In this document: piece after piece, positions 8,163 through 15,760 of the stretch
Layout of the letters: each line of letters begins with the position of its first letter
How positions within the stretch are numbered: the first letter of the stretch is position 1
NCBI GenBank assembly: GCA_008682415.1
Contig: VANK01000006.1
Span: 62,001-126,000, forward strand
Reading direction: 5' to 3'
Length of the DNA: 64,000 nt
From: Acidobacteria bacterium AB60
GTDB taxonomy: Bacteria; Acidobacteriota; Terriglobia; Terriglobales; Acidobacteriaceae
Notes under the pieces: generated by a model
Told to the model about the DNA's origin: nothing
Database searches by the model: none
Seen by the model: the letters and a program-made list of their open reading frames with translations, nothing else
Program-made: the position numbers and the translations under genes

Positions 8163-8388
8163 AGCCTCCGATCACAATGGCGATGAGGCTCGCAACCTTC
8201 GCAACAGTTCCCGTGAAGAGGTTTTGGAGAGCAGTGAACCCGGTGTCAAACGGCGATCCGCTTTGCGCGATCGCTGCGGCTGGGACAAGCAGGACGAGTG
8301 TGACGAAGGGCAGGGTTTTGGGAAAACGGCGCGGGAACTTCCAGCGGAAGATTCTGCGCCGGGCGGGGGACGTGAGCGTGATCCTCAT
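8131..8388 (-). pseudogene. VirB2/TrbC-type conjugative pilin, 3'-truncated
   Basis: From ATG 8388, which has the ribosome-binding site GGAGGTGCCA, the frame encodes a basic N-terminus, a signal-like segment (LPFVTLVLLVPAAAIAQ) and the start of the pilin core (FTGTVAKVASLIAIVIGGYEFAHGEPGAKK). TrbC/VirB2 pilins should continue with a second hydrophobic helix. Instead, near 8130 the sequence changes abruptly into S41 protease sequence, which this frame reads as nonsense (TPHVTFGFLPCKR) until its stop at 8044. This is a broken relic of a type IV secretion locus. Confidence 0.7.
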
Positions 8389-8468
8389 TGGCACCTCCGA
8401 CGGCTTGGTTCCTGCCGTCATGTGCCACACAGTACCGCCGCTTTTTTTCGGAGTCCAAGACCTGTTAG

Positions 8469-9431
8469 CTATATCGCTATACCCGGTAGGTATGGCTGCT
8501 TTGCGTTTGATCCGACCGCATGCACTGGACGTCTCTTTGGCTTCGCATCTCGCAATTTGCGCAGATGTCGGATCAGGATGGGCAATGCCAGATGTTCTGC
8601 TCTATTCCGATGGGCGAACGCAGTATCAGCGGTCCAATGCACCCCTGCAATCGGTCGCGTTGTGAGAGCAGGATCGAGCGCCGTTTCGTTGTCTATGAGG
8701 GCTAGGCCATAGCCAGCTTTCACCATCCATTGAATATCGGTTGGGGTCGCAACCAAGTTCGTCACCTCAGGATAGACGCCTATTTCCGCCAGCATCTCCA
8801 TTAGCCGCTTATGGGCAGCCGGGTGTGACTCGGGATTGCGAAAGATCTTCAATTTCCTCGCAAGCTCAATTGCTGCAACTTCGCTGTGCTGTGCCAGCGG
8901 GTCGTCCGCTTTCATGCACACAACCAGAGGTGAGGATTCGACTTGTTCCACTACCCAGTCTTCTCCAGGGATTGGCAAGGGCAGAAGCGCTCCATCAAGA
9001 TTCTTCTCTTCCATGCAGCGCAACACGTGCGAAGGATCGCCGCTAGAGAACTGTATCCGACAGCCCGGAAACAACGTCATGTAGGCATCGCTGAGTGACC
9101 TGAGAATCCTGGGATTGACGAAGCAAGAAAAGCCGATTCGAAGATCGGGAAACTCTCCGCGGTGAACGGCTGCAGCAAGCCTGCAGATCTCGTCTCGCAG
9201 ACGTATTGCTTCCTGGGCATACGCAGCAATCATCTGGCCCGCAGCCGTCATACATACGCCGTCTGGCTTGCGCTGAAAGATCCGCAATCCGAGTGCATCT
9301 TCGAGCTCCCGAATTTGTCTGCTCAATGGGGGTTGCGCAATGTAGAGCTGCTCCGCAGCCCTACTGATGTTGGTTGTTTCAGCGATTGCTGCAATGTACT
9401 TAAGATGCCTGAACTCGACGAAATCCGACAT
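8469..9431 (-). CDS. LysR-family transcriptional regulator
   Basis: A 320-residue LysR-type protein. The N-terminal winged helix-turn-helix is clear (FRHLKYIAAIAETTNISRAAEQ, then PPLSRQIRELEDALGLRIFQR, residues 5-60), followed by a substrate-binding-protein-like effector domain. The ATG at 9431 is chosen because it begins the canonical domain and has GGAG upstream; the longer frame to 9533 adds non-homologous sequence. The last residues (YLPGIAI) are encoded by a copy of the short palindromic repeat also found upstream of the gene. Such regulators are often autoregulated. The target is unknown; the nearest downstream genes are broken. Confidence 0.88.
   Translation of the reverse strand: MSDFVEFRHLKYIAAIAETTNISRAAEQLYIAQPPLSRQIRELEDALGLRIFQRKPDGVCMTAAGQMIAAYAQEAIRLRDEICRLAAAVHRGEFPDLRIGFSCFVNPRILRSLSDAYMTLFPGCRIQFSSGDPSHVLRCMEEKNLDGALLPLPIPGEDWVVEQVESSPLVVCMKADDPLAQHSEVAAIELARKLKIFRNPESHPAAHKRLMEMLAEIGVYPEVTNLVATPTDIQWMVKAGYGLALIDNETALDPALTTRPIAGVHWTADTAFAHRNRAEHLALPILIRHLRKLRDAKPKRRPVHAVGSNAKQPYLPGIAI
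8474..8497. repeat. Palindromic repeat copy overlapping the 3' end of the lysR-type gene
   Basis: Imperfect dyad with arms CGCTATACC and GGTATGGC around a short spacer, closely matching the copies at 9575-9597 and 9625-9668. It forms the last codons of the LysR-type gene, so it may have moved in and altered the C-terminus. Confidence 0.5.
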
Positions 9432-9574
9432 GACCGTGAACTCCAGTGAACGGGGTCGTGCCCAGGAGCGCATCGAGCTCGCTCCTGTGGGGGCCTGCTC
9501 ACCAGAGTTCCTTGTGGGAATCAAACGTGTCAACCGGGTACCATCTGGTGCCCAGAGCGAGATGCACTCACATC

Positions 9575-9597
9575 TGCCATACCTGAGAGGTATGGCA
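9575..9597. repeat. Perfect short palindrome upstream of the lysR-type gene
   Basis: Arms TGCCATACC and GGTATGGCA (9 bp, perfect) flank the 5-base spacer TGAGA. It lies about 145 bases upstream of the LysR-type start. It could be a regulator-binding site or a member of a small dispersed repeat family. Confidence 0.6.
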
Positions 9598-9624
9598 AGG
9601 GCGAAAAATGCGGCTTTTTCGACA

Positions 9625-9668
9625 TCGCCATACCTTTCAGGAATATCGCCATATCCAACAGGTATTGG
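9625..9668. repeat. Two degenerate copies of the same palindromic repeat
   Basis: Two tandem imperfect copies start with CGCCATACC (about 9626) and CGCCATATCC (about 9647), each followed by a decayed right arm (AGGAATA and AGGTATTGG). With the perfect palindrome at 9575 they make a cluster of three between the lysR-type gene and the alpA-type gene. Confidence 0.5.
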
Positions 9669-9773
9669 ACAAGAATCGACACCCAGAGGACTCTGGTGAC
9701 AGTTTCGAATCTTGACGACGGCCTTACGGCGATTCGAAGGCTTCGATGCCGATTCGACACTGCAGAGGTGAGC

Positions 9774-10115
9774 ATGTCTGGCGCCCTAATAGAAAAGCGA
9801 ATGCCTTCAGCTGACGCCCAGAGGGGCGGTAATCGAACGTCGATGGTTGGATCCGCGACGAAGAAGCTGCCCGCTTCTGAAACCCGAGCCGTCGACTTCA
9901 ACGCTTCGTCAACAGCCCTGGACGAGGTCGTTTTCATTCGCCTGCCCGAAGTAAAAGCGGTCACTGGGCTCTCGAAAACGAGCATCTATGAGTTGATTCG
10001 AGCGAAGGCTTTTCCAGCTCCAGTCCGCTTAGGACCGCGCTCGGTGGCTTGGGTGAAGGCAGAAATCAGACACTGGGCTGTAGAGCGCGTGCAGGCCTCT
10101 CGGTCGGCCGCTTAA
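9774..10115 (+). CDS. AlpA-family DNA-binding protein (excisionase/regulator type)
   Basis: About 113 residues. The C-terminal half is a MerR-like winged helix of the AlpA class: RLPEVKAVTGLSKTSIYELI followed by FPAPVRLGPRSVAWVKAEIR, roughly residues 55-100. AlpA-type proteins are carried by P4-like islands and prophages, where they activate the integrase or act as excision factors. The gene converges with, and overlaps by 50 bases, the integrase gene on the other strand, which supports that role. The N-terminal 45 residues are low complexity. Start ATG 9774 is chosen for the upstream GAGGTG; an earlier ATG at 9696 is possible. Confidence 0.75.
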   Translation: MSGALIEKRMPSADAQRGGNRTSMVGSATKKLPASETRAVDFNASSTALDEVVFIRLPEVKAVTGLSKTSIYELIRAKAFPAPVRLGPRSVAWVKAEIRHWAVERVQASRSAA

Positions 10116-11400
10116 CCGGGGTTGGTGACTTCTTCCGTCCAGGTGTAGCGCGAATTTTTGCATGGTCCGCACCAATCATGCGGACGCTCCCGCGAGCTTT
10201 GGCAACTTGGGTGTCCAGATAGTCAGCCCACCACTGCATCATCGTTGCACGCTGCTTGAGATATTTCGCGTGATTGTACGCAGCGGCCACCTTGTTCCGC
10301 TTCTGATGAGCCAACTGCAGTTCGATGTGTTCGTCTTCGAACCCATTCTCGTGCAGTATCGTCGAAGCCAGTCCTCGAAAGCCGTGGCCAGTCATCCTGC
10401 CCTTGTAGCCCAAACGATACAGCGCAAAAAGTATCGTGTTGTTGCTCATCGACCTCTGCTTGTTGTTTGCACCAGGGAATACCAGACTCCGATTTCCGGT
10501 GAGGAGACTGAGGGCACGCAAGACTGCGACAGATTGTCGCGATAGAGGGACGATATGAGGCGTATCCATCTTCATGCGCTCTGCTGGGATATCCCAGCGT
10601 GCGCCGTCCAGATCGAATTCCGACCACTCTGACTCGATAAGCTCTGACGTGCGAACAAATGTGTATGCCATCAGCTTCATCGCAAGGCGAGTAAGCGCAT
10701 CACCGTCGTAGCTCTCCATTTTCAGCAGGAGATCAGGTAGGTCCTTCGTATCGACGCGAGCGAAGTTTTCTTCCTTTGCTTCACCCAAGATGTCCTTTGG
10801 CTTGAAATCGGCGGCAGGATTCCGGCTGGCGATTCCATGAGCAATGGCGTATCGGAAGATTTGCCCGGTGGTCTCGTGTGCACGCTTTGCAACGTCCCTC
10901 GCGCCACGATGTTCGATCAACAGCATGAGATTCCGGATATCAGCCGCTGTTATCGCATCGACGAACTTATGTCCGATGGAGGGAAAGACATCTGCTTCCA
11001 ATCTCCGCAGCACATAGTCGGCATGGCGCAGGGATTTGCCAGCAGCCCACCAGCCCCACCATTTCCGGGCTACGTTCTCAAAACTGTTCTCCGATTCCCG
11101 TTCGCGCGCTTCGATCTCCCTCTGTTTGGCTTCGGCCGTGGCCTTCCGTTCCGCCATGGGATCGTTGCCGCCAGCGAGGACCTTGCGGGCTGCAAGGTGA
11201 CGGTCGCGAGCCTCCGCAAGAGTGACTACCGGATACTCACCAAGCGCCATCAACTTTTCCTTCTGATCGAAGCGATAGCGCCATCGCCACAATTTGGAGC
11301 CGCCAGGATTAATGAGCAAAAAAAGACCATCTCGGTCGTACACCTTGTAAGCTCGTTCACGAGGCTTGAGCGTTCTGACCGTTAGATCCGAGAGCGGCAT
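10066..11400 (-). CDS. int: P4-type tyrosine integrase
   Basis: A 444-residue site-specific recombinase. The N-terminal arm-binding domain (DUF4102 type, LSDLTVRTLKPRERAYKVYD) occupies about residues 1-90, a core-binding domain about 105-205, and the catalytic domain about 215-385. The catalytic residues are R250 (FVRTSEL), H339-x2-R342 (TGHGFRG), H365 (LQLAHQ) and Y375 (AAYNHAKYL). It integrates islands into tRNA 3' ends, and a tRNA-Gln 3' fragment lies 195 bases upstream. ATG 11400 matches the family start; a GGGAGG sits immediately before it. The frame to 11544 looks untranslated. Confidence 0.93.
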   Translation of the reverse strand: MPLSDLTVRTLKPRERAYKVYDRDGLFLLINPGGSKLWRWRYRFDQKEKLMALGEYPVVTLAEARDRHLAARKVLAGGNDPMAERKATAEAKQREIEARERESENSFENVARKWWGWWAAGKSLRHADYVLRRLEADVFPSIGHKFVDAITAADIRNLMLLIEHRGARDVAKRAHETTGQIFRYAIAHGIASRNPAADFKPKDILGEAKEENFARVDTKDLPDLLLKMESYDGDALTRLAMKLMAYTFVRTSELIESEWSEFDLDGARWDIPAERMKMDTPHIVPLSRQSVAVLRALSLLTGNRSLVFPGANNKQRSMSNNTILFALYRLGYKGRMTGHGFRGLASTILHENGFEDEHIELQLAHQKRNKVAAAYNHAKYLKQRATMMQWWADYLDTQVAKARGSVRMIGADHAKIRATPGRKKSPTPVKRPTERPARALQPSV

Positions 11401-11594
11401 CCTCCCATCTCCAGAGCGGGATTTTCCGTACCCCACTTTCAACGGGATTGTACCCCAAACCGTACCCCACGATTTGAGAGGCTGCAGGCGCACTTCTGCG
11501 CACCTCGCCGAACGGCCATTCTGCATAAACACCTTATTTTTCAATCAATTATTCAGGACGGGAAGGTTCGGGAAAGTGCGGGGAAGAACTTGAT

Positions 11595-11643
11595 TGGCTG
11601 CCCCCCAGGGATTCGAACCCCGATATGCTGATCCAGAGTCAGC
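11595..11643 (-). other. tRNA-Gln(CUG) 3' fragment: integration attachment-site copy
   Basis: On the minus strand this holds the anticodon stem-loop (arms GCTGA/TCAGC around loop CTCTGGA, anticodon CTG), the T arm (GGTTCGAATCC type) and the 3' acceptor strand ending in GCCA. The 5' half is absent: no acceptor partner or D arm precedes it. Such 3' partial copies are left by tyrosine-integrase insertion into tRNA genes. Because the fragment points left, element DNA would be expected on its right side as well as beside the integrase on its left, consistent with tandem insertions at one tRNA. Confidence 0.75.
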
Positions 11644-11913
11644 TGTCTCAAGATTCTATATATAGATTGCTGGACCGGCATGTTACGTGTTTCCACCAGA
11701 TACACCGGAACGGCAAGGTGAATCCATACATAGTATCTATTTCTAGCACTTACGTTGTAGCACAGGGATTGTTTTGCGAGTCCCGCAAAAGCCCCCACAA
11801 AGTTTATCGTGGAGAGAGCAGTTTAAGTTTCCTGCCTGCAATTACAGGGGTCCCCGCCGTGCCTCAATTGGGCTACTCTGCCTCTAGGCGCTATTGCGCT
11901 CGGGGGATTCAGC
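11644..11913. other. Junction region without a supported gene
   Basis: About 270 AT-richer bases between the tRNA fragment and the first gene of the phage-like element. It includes an AT palindrome (TATATATA near 11660) and no convincing coding frame. It probably contains arm-type or promoter sequence of the element end. Confidence 0.35.
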
Positions 11914-12102
11914 ATGCGTTCAGTTCGTATTCTCGTGGTGGCGCTCGGCGTCATCGTGACCGGAGCGGCCGTCACCAATTCCGCAGTTCGTGCGCATTCG
12001 GGCCGCACCGGAGGCCAATCCACGGTTCTGTTGGCGGACCCGATCCCGCCCTGCCCAACACGGGTTTGCCCAACGGCCCCTCCGCCCAGTTCACTCCAGT
12101 AA
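11914..12102 (+). CDS. Small exported protein (62 aa), unrecognised
   Basis: It begins with a Sec signal-like segment (MRSVRILVVALGVIVTGAAV, cleavage possible after VRAHS) and ends in a proline- and cysteine-containing tail (PPCPTRVCPTAPPP). ATG 11914 has GGGGG about 8 bases upstream. It lies just before the two membrane-protein genes. No family is recognised, and a short frame of this kind could be fortuitous. Confidence 0.4.
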   Translation: MRSVRILVVALGVIVTGAAVTNSAVRAHSGRTGGQSTVLLADPIPPCPTRVCPTAPPPSSLQ

Positions 12103-12115
12103 ATCAGGCGGCTCG

Positions 12116-12886
12116 ATGCCGCATCTGACTGCAATTGATTGGGCCATCTGGCTGCTGGTCATTGTCGCCCAGCTTGCGTTCGTGGGATTAAGCCTGCGGA
12201 TGAAGCGAGCATGGCGAGAGTGGCCGGCAGTCTTTTCTTTTGTGGCCTTCAAGGCGTTCGTTTCTCTCGCTCTCGTCTCGATAATGCTGTCCGATCCAGG
12301 GACCGGGGACCTCTATCCGGCTATCTATTTCTACACCTATTGGATTTCCTCGGCTCTCGCCGCCATTCTAGAAGTATGGATAGTTACCGAGATCGGATGC
12401 CGCGTCGCTCCCCCCGCGGGGCGCGTTCTCGATAAGGCTATCCCGACCCTAGCGGCCATCTTCCTGATTGGCTCCCTGTTCGTGTCCGACTCATCCCCAG
12501 TCACCTTCACGCTCGAACTGACTAGGCTCGTTGTGAGTCTTGATCGCGCCGCCGCGCTCGCCTGGCTGGCGAGCTTTGTATCCCTCTGGTACGCCTCGGA
12601 ATTTCTAGGGATACGGTGGGACCGCGTCCAGATCGGTGTCGCTATCGGATTCACCGTCCATTCGATCGGCGACACTGCGGTCGCGTGGCTCCTCGGGACT
12701 CTCCCACGAAAGTGGGATGTTCTATCGAACGCACAATCATTTTTCTGGATAGGGGCCATGGTCGCCTGGTCCCTCACCTTCCTTCGCCTGGAATCTCCCC
12801 CTGCCCCTCCGCTCGACCTCCAGCGGCTTGGCGATTCCGCGAAAACCTACATTGACGCGCTAAAAACCTTGAGGACCAAGAGATGA
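12116..12886 (+). CDS. Multi-spanning membrane protein, unrecognised (256 aa)
   Basis: Hydropathy by eye suggests seven or eight transmembrane helices spread over the whole length, with a short cytoplasmic tail (LQRLGDSAKTYIDALKTLRTKR). No catalytic motif or named family is seen. The start ATG 12116 is chosen because the upstream part of the longer frame is not protein-like. It overlaps the next gene by 4 bases (ATGA), so both are probably made together. Position at the element end suggests cargo or a membrane-located exclusion function, which is an inference. Confidence 0.6.
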   Translation: MPHLTAIDWAIWLLVIVAQLAFVGLSLRMKRAWREWPAVFSFVAFKAFVSLALVSIMLSDPGTGDLYPAIYFYTYWISSALAAILEVWIVTEIGCRVAPPAGRVLDKAIPTLAAIFLIGSLFVSDSSPVTFTLELTRLVVSLDRAAALAWLASFVSLWYASEFLGIRWDRVQIGVAIGFTVHSIGDTAVAWLLGTLPRKWDVLSNAQSFFWIGAMVAWSLTFLRLESPPAPPLDLQRLGDSAKTYIDALKTLRTKR

Positions 12887-13338
12887 CGTACCTGTTGTGT
12901 ATCCCTGCAACCGTGATTGCCGCGGCCGCTTTCATCTTTGCGAGAGCCCGCCGCCACCAGAACTCCGACGCGAAGCTGCTGGAGATCAGCCGACCCGATC
13001 TGGTTGAAAACCTGGCCGAGTTCTCGCTCCACGTCGATCCTGATCGCCTAGGGCTGGCCATCGGCGGCCTCCCCGGCCTCCTGGCCATCTACCGCGCGTG
13101 CGGCGCCATCGCGACCCTAATAGCGCGCCACGCCCGCCGGGATCCGAGCGGGAACAACAGCCTTGCCGAACAGATGTTCGTTTACTCGATCTGCGCCCGC
13201 CTGCTGGCGATCATGGCAATCGGGGAAACCTTCCTGCGCAAAGTTCTCCCCCAGTGGCCCCCCGTCTTCACCGCCTCCCTCGCCCGCCTGTTCTGCGACA
13301 TGGGGTTCACCCTGGACGCGATGGAGATCCATGCATAG
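12883..13338 (+). CDS. Membrane-anchored protein, unrecognised (151 aa)
   Basis: An N-terminal hydrophobic anchor (LLCIPATVIAAAAFIFA) is followed by a soluble region and a second moderately hydrophobic stretch (VYSICARLLAIMAIGETFL). No family is recognised. Translational overlap with the preceding membrane protein suggests a two-component membrane system. Confidence 0.6.
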   Translation: MTYLLCIPATVIAAAAFIFARARRHQNSDAKLLEISRPDLVENLAEFSLHVDPDRLGLAIGGLPGLLAIYRACGAIATLIARHARRDPSGNNSLAEQMFVYSICARLLAIMAIGETFLRKVLPQWPPVFTASLARLFCDMGFTLDAMEIHA

Positions 13339-13425
13339 TTCTCGCCATTCTATTACTATTGAAATCAATCTCAACAATATGAAACAAATCACGGCACGTA
13401 GTTGGATAGAGGACAGGTGAAAATA

Positions 13426-13887
13426 ATGACCACACCGTCGGAGGAGTTCATGAAGCGGCGCAAAGGCGAGCTCTGGAAGGAGATCGTCGATATTGCCGCG
13501 TCCGATCAGGGGACTCCCGCTGAGAGAAAGAGGGAGTGCGTCAAGAAACTGGACGAATTCGAGATGGTAATCATGACTATCTGTTCTCGTCCATTCAAGT
13601 ACGTCGGGTGCGAACGCCCGATAGACGCCGTTCGAATGTACCTCGAAGAGGAGGGAGTCGGAAGAACCAAACGGGACATAATAGCCTCCGTTTTGAATGG
13701 CGGCTATAGGGGCGGGTTAACGGCCCCATCCGGACTTGGCGAAGCGGCAAAGCGTGGTCTTCCCGGAAAGATCGGCGCCGCCATAGGCGTTCACTTGGGC
13801 CAAGGTAAAGGCGCTTCAGGCGACAATGCGCTAAGGGAACACAACGGGCTGATCGGTCTCGCCGATTGGGACGATTCCCGTTTCTGA
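13426..13887 (+). CDS. Uncharacterised soluble protein (153 aa)
   Basis: A charged N-terminal helical region (EEFMKRRKGELWKEIVDIA) is followed by a segment resembling a helix-turn-helix (IDAVRMYLEEEGVGRTKRDIIASVLNG) and a glycine-rich tail. The ATG at 13426 begins MTTPSEEF. It could be a small DNA-binding protein of the lysogeny region, but no family is recognised. Confidence 0.5.
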   Translation: MTTPSEEFMKRRKGELWKEIVDIAASDQGTPAERKRECVKKLDEFEMVIMTICSRPFKYVGCERPIDAVRMYLEEEGVGRTKRDIIASVLNGGYRGGLTAPSGLGEAAKRGLPGKIGAAIGVHLGQGKGASGDNALREHNGLIGLADWDDSRF

Positions 13888-13947
13888 GTTTTCCATCCCC
13901 CCCCTGCCGACCCCTATAAGCCCCCCTTAAAGTTCCTACCAGTTCAA

Positions 13948-13965
13948 TGTATCGTTTGCGATACA
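13948..13965. promoter_or_regulatory. Perfect operator-like dyad upstream of the XRE repressor
   Basis: Arms TGTATCG and CGATACA flank the spacer TTTG, giving an 18-bp perfect inverted repeat 33 bases before the XRE gene. A partial copy (GTGTCG) follows at about 13971. Size and placement fit an autoregulatory operator for the small Cro/CI-type protein. Confidence 0.6.
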
Positions 13966-13998
13966 CCGAAGTGTCGCCCGCTTCCCCACGCTTAGATT

Positions 13999-14217
13999 AT
14001 GCCCATAGATGTATGCGTGCGGATCGGAAGGCGAATCCGTTACTTCCGAACCGAGCGCGGCATTTCCCAGGCGATGCTGGCCGATAGGATCGGTCTCACG
14101 CGCACAAATCTCTCAAGGATCGAGAACGGTAAGGCTGAGCCGGGGATCAGAACTCTGGTGCAGATCGCCCGTGCGCTCGGGCTGAAAGTAGCGCAACTTG
14201 TCGAGGGGACGGACTGA
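13999..14217 (+). CDS. XRE-family Cro/CI-type repressor (72 aa)
   Basis: It is essentially one helix-turn-helix domain: IGRRIRYFRTERGISQAMLA, DRIGLTRTNLSRIENGKAEP and a closing helix ending ARALGLKVAQLVEGTD. Proteins this short are dimeric repressors of phage promoters or antitoxin-like regulators. An 18-bp dyad stands just upstream. The gene is the last of the rightward group and ends 3 bases before the convergent superinfection-immunity gene. No Shine-Dalgarno is evident; the transcript may start close to the ATG. Confidence 0.85.
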   Translation: MPIDVCVRIGRRIRYFRTERGISQAMLADRIGLTRTNLSRIENGKAEPGIRTLVQIARALGLKVAQLVEGTD

Positions 14218-14220
14218 CGG

Positions 14221-15069
14221 TTAGTTGGTCTGAACCATGTCCTTGAGCGTGAATCCCCGCACTTGAGAGTTTCCGTTCGACCCCTCCACTCGCCATCCAT
14301 CTACGGTTGCGGAAGCGCGGATCTTGGTCCCGGCCGGGATGACATCGCAACCATATTTAAGATCCATGTTGACCGAGCCGCCATTGGTAGCGCCTTCAAT
14401 CTCGTTCTCCATGCGCGTCAGAGACTCGCGATCCGGGCACACCAACGCGCCGTCGGTCACGAACTGACCGCGATGAGCTGTGGCGTCAATCCACACTGGG
14501 TCCGGGCCGGGTTCGGCTATCGCGTCACTGTCATCCGCTTCGGCTTCGCCCTGTCCCATTCCTGGCTCTGGGGTAGTTTCTGCGGCGGGAACAGAGACGG
14601 AGCGCACGGGGCTCACCGTGGGAGCAGGCGCCGATGCGACTTGAGTGGCGCTCCCCTTCTTCGGGATGACCGCGTGATAGATGACGACGCCAAAGAGGAT
14701 AGCTGAAATGGCAGCGAGGGCCAGTACGAGAGGCATCCATGAGCCGCGCTGTTGCCTTTCGTGAGCTAACGGCGACCCTTCAGCGTAAGATCTGATCGCC
14801 GGCAACGACGCGGGAGCGCTCGAGTCTCCATGTTGGCCGCTCTGGATGAGAATGTTCACTTCTGACGAGTCGCGTCGCGGGTCTGTGCATGCCCACACGA
14901 GGGCCGCAACCCACCCCAGAAAGCTCCATCCCAGAAGCCAGTTCAGTACGAATATTCCAAGGGTGTTATGGTGTCCGCGGCCCTTCGCGATAATCGCCGG
15001 TAGGAAGTATAAGCATAGCCCGATGATGAATGCCAAGACAAAGATGAGCGCCGCTTCGCCGTCCGTCAT
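14221..15069 (-). CDS. Superinfection-immunity (Imm-type) membrane protein with periplasmic or cytoplasmic extension
   Basis: A 282-residue protein. Residues 5-62 match the Imm_superinfect family: two helices with the signature LNWLLGWSFLGWVAALVWAC. The T4 Imm protein of this class blocks DNA entry of related phages at the inner membrane. A third hydrophobic helix lies at about 112-132 (WMPLVLALAAISAILFGVVIY), followed by a Pro/Ala-rich linker and a C-terminal domain of about 90 residues (WIDATAHRGQFVTDGALVCP onward) that is not recognised. Its location near the repressor fits expression in the lysogen as an exclusion factor. Confidence 0.75.
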   Translation of the reverse strand: MTDGEAALIFVLAFIIGLCLYFLPAIIAKGRGHHNTLGIFVLNWLLGWSFLGWVAALVWACTDPRRDSSEVNILIQSGQHGDSSAPASLPAIRSYAEGSPLAHERQQRGSWMPLVLALAAISAILFGVVIYHAVIPKKGSATQVASAPAPTVSPVRSVSVPAAETTPEPGMGQGEAEADDSDAIAEPGPDPVWIDATAHRGQFVTDGALVCPDRESLTRMENEIEGATNGGSVNMDLKYGCDVIPAGTKIRASATVDGWRVEGSNGNSQVRGFTLKDMVQTN

Positions 15070-15078
15070 AAGAGACCC

Positions 15079-15312
15079 TCAAAAATCGTCCAATTGTACC
15101 CCAGATGTAGAACCTGGGGTCTGCCCCTTCGCGGTGATTGACGCCGCAGCGTCTGCCCAAGCCGCGTCCTCCAGCTGCCGGAATGGAGTGCGGAACACCA
15201 TCCGGGTTTGGCCCAAAACGACGGCGCCGTCCCGCACTTCTACCCAGCCGCGCGTCCAGTTGATGGATGCACTGGGGTGCGACCGGAGGACGATAGCCTG
15301 ATCGTGGCTCAT
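15079..15312 (-). CDS. Small uncharacterised protein (77 aa)
   Basis: Start ATG 15312 (MSHDQAIVLRSHP) overlaps the stop of the receiver-domain gene by 4 bases, which favours this start over the longer frame. No domain is recognised. It may be co-translated with its upstream neighbour. Confidence 0.5.
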   Translation of the reverse strand: MSHDQAIVLRSHPSASINWTRGWVEVRDGAVVLGQTRMVFRTPFRQLEDAAWADAAASITAKGQTPGSTSGVQLDDF

Positions 15313-15746
15313 GCGACGCAGGCCTCGGCGGTCACGATACCCGGCTCTTTTCTCGGCGGACGCGGCGTTCCCTTCCGGGGTCCACGCTTGCGGGAACACA
15401 TCAGTTTGACGCGACTCAGGATTTCTTCGGAAGAAACGGACTTCTTATTGAGCACGGCGTCGGCCGCGTGGAGTCGATCACCTATAGTCCCGGGGTCTCC
15501 GAGGATCACCATGGGGATATACGGGACGATTTGCTTGAGGCTGAGCACAAGAGCATCCCCGTTCATCTCGGGCATTGAGAAATCAGAGATCACCATGTCG
15601 ACGGCGGTCTCGGAGAAGATCCCGATCGCCTCTCTGCCGCTGGTGGCAGGCACTGGACGGAATCCGTTGGTGACTAAGAGGAAGCACAGCACGGAAAGTT
15701 CGCTCTCGTTATCGTTGACGCATAGTACGATTTTTTTAGGTCGCAT
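15309..15746 (-). CDS. Stand-alone response-regulator receiver-domain protein
   Basis: A CheY-like protein of 145 residues without an output domain. The phosphoacceptor region is VDMVISDFSMPEMNGDAL and the late Lys is in VLNKKSV. The acidic pair near the N-terminus is altered (VLCVNDNES instead of the usual two acids), and the Thr/Ser position reads VILGDP, so phosphorylation chemistry may be impaired. It has a basic Arg/Lys/Pro tail (SRKRGPRKGTPRPPRKEP). No sensor kinase is nearby. A receiver in a phage early region is unusual and might intercept a host phosphorelay. Confidence 0.8.
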   Translation of the reverse strand: MRPKKIVLCVNDNESELSVLCFLLVTNGFRPVPATSGREAIGIFSETAVDMVISDFSMPEMNGDALVLSLKQIVPYIPMVILGDPGTIGDRLHAADAVLNKKSVSSEEILSRVKLMCSRKRGPRKGTPRPPRKEPGIVTAEACVA

Positions 15747-15760
15747 ATTCTCTCCTTTGG

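Noticed and set aside
11595..11798. A complete tRNA gene or an intron-containing tRNA
   Set aside because: The 3' half is convincing but no matching 5' acceptor strand or D arm occurs in the following 150 bases on the proper strand.
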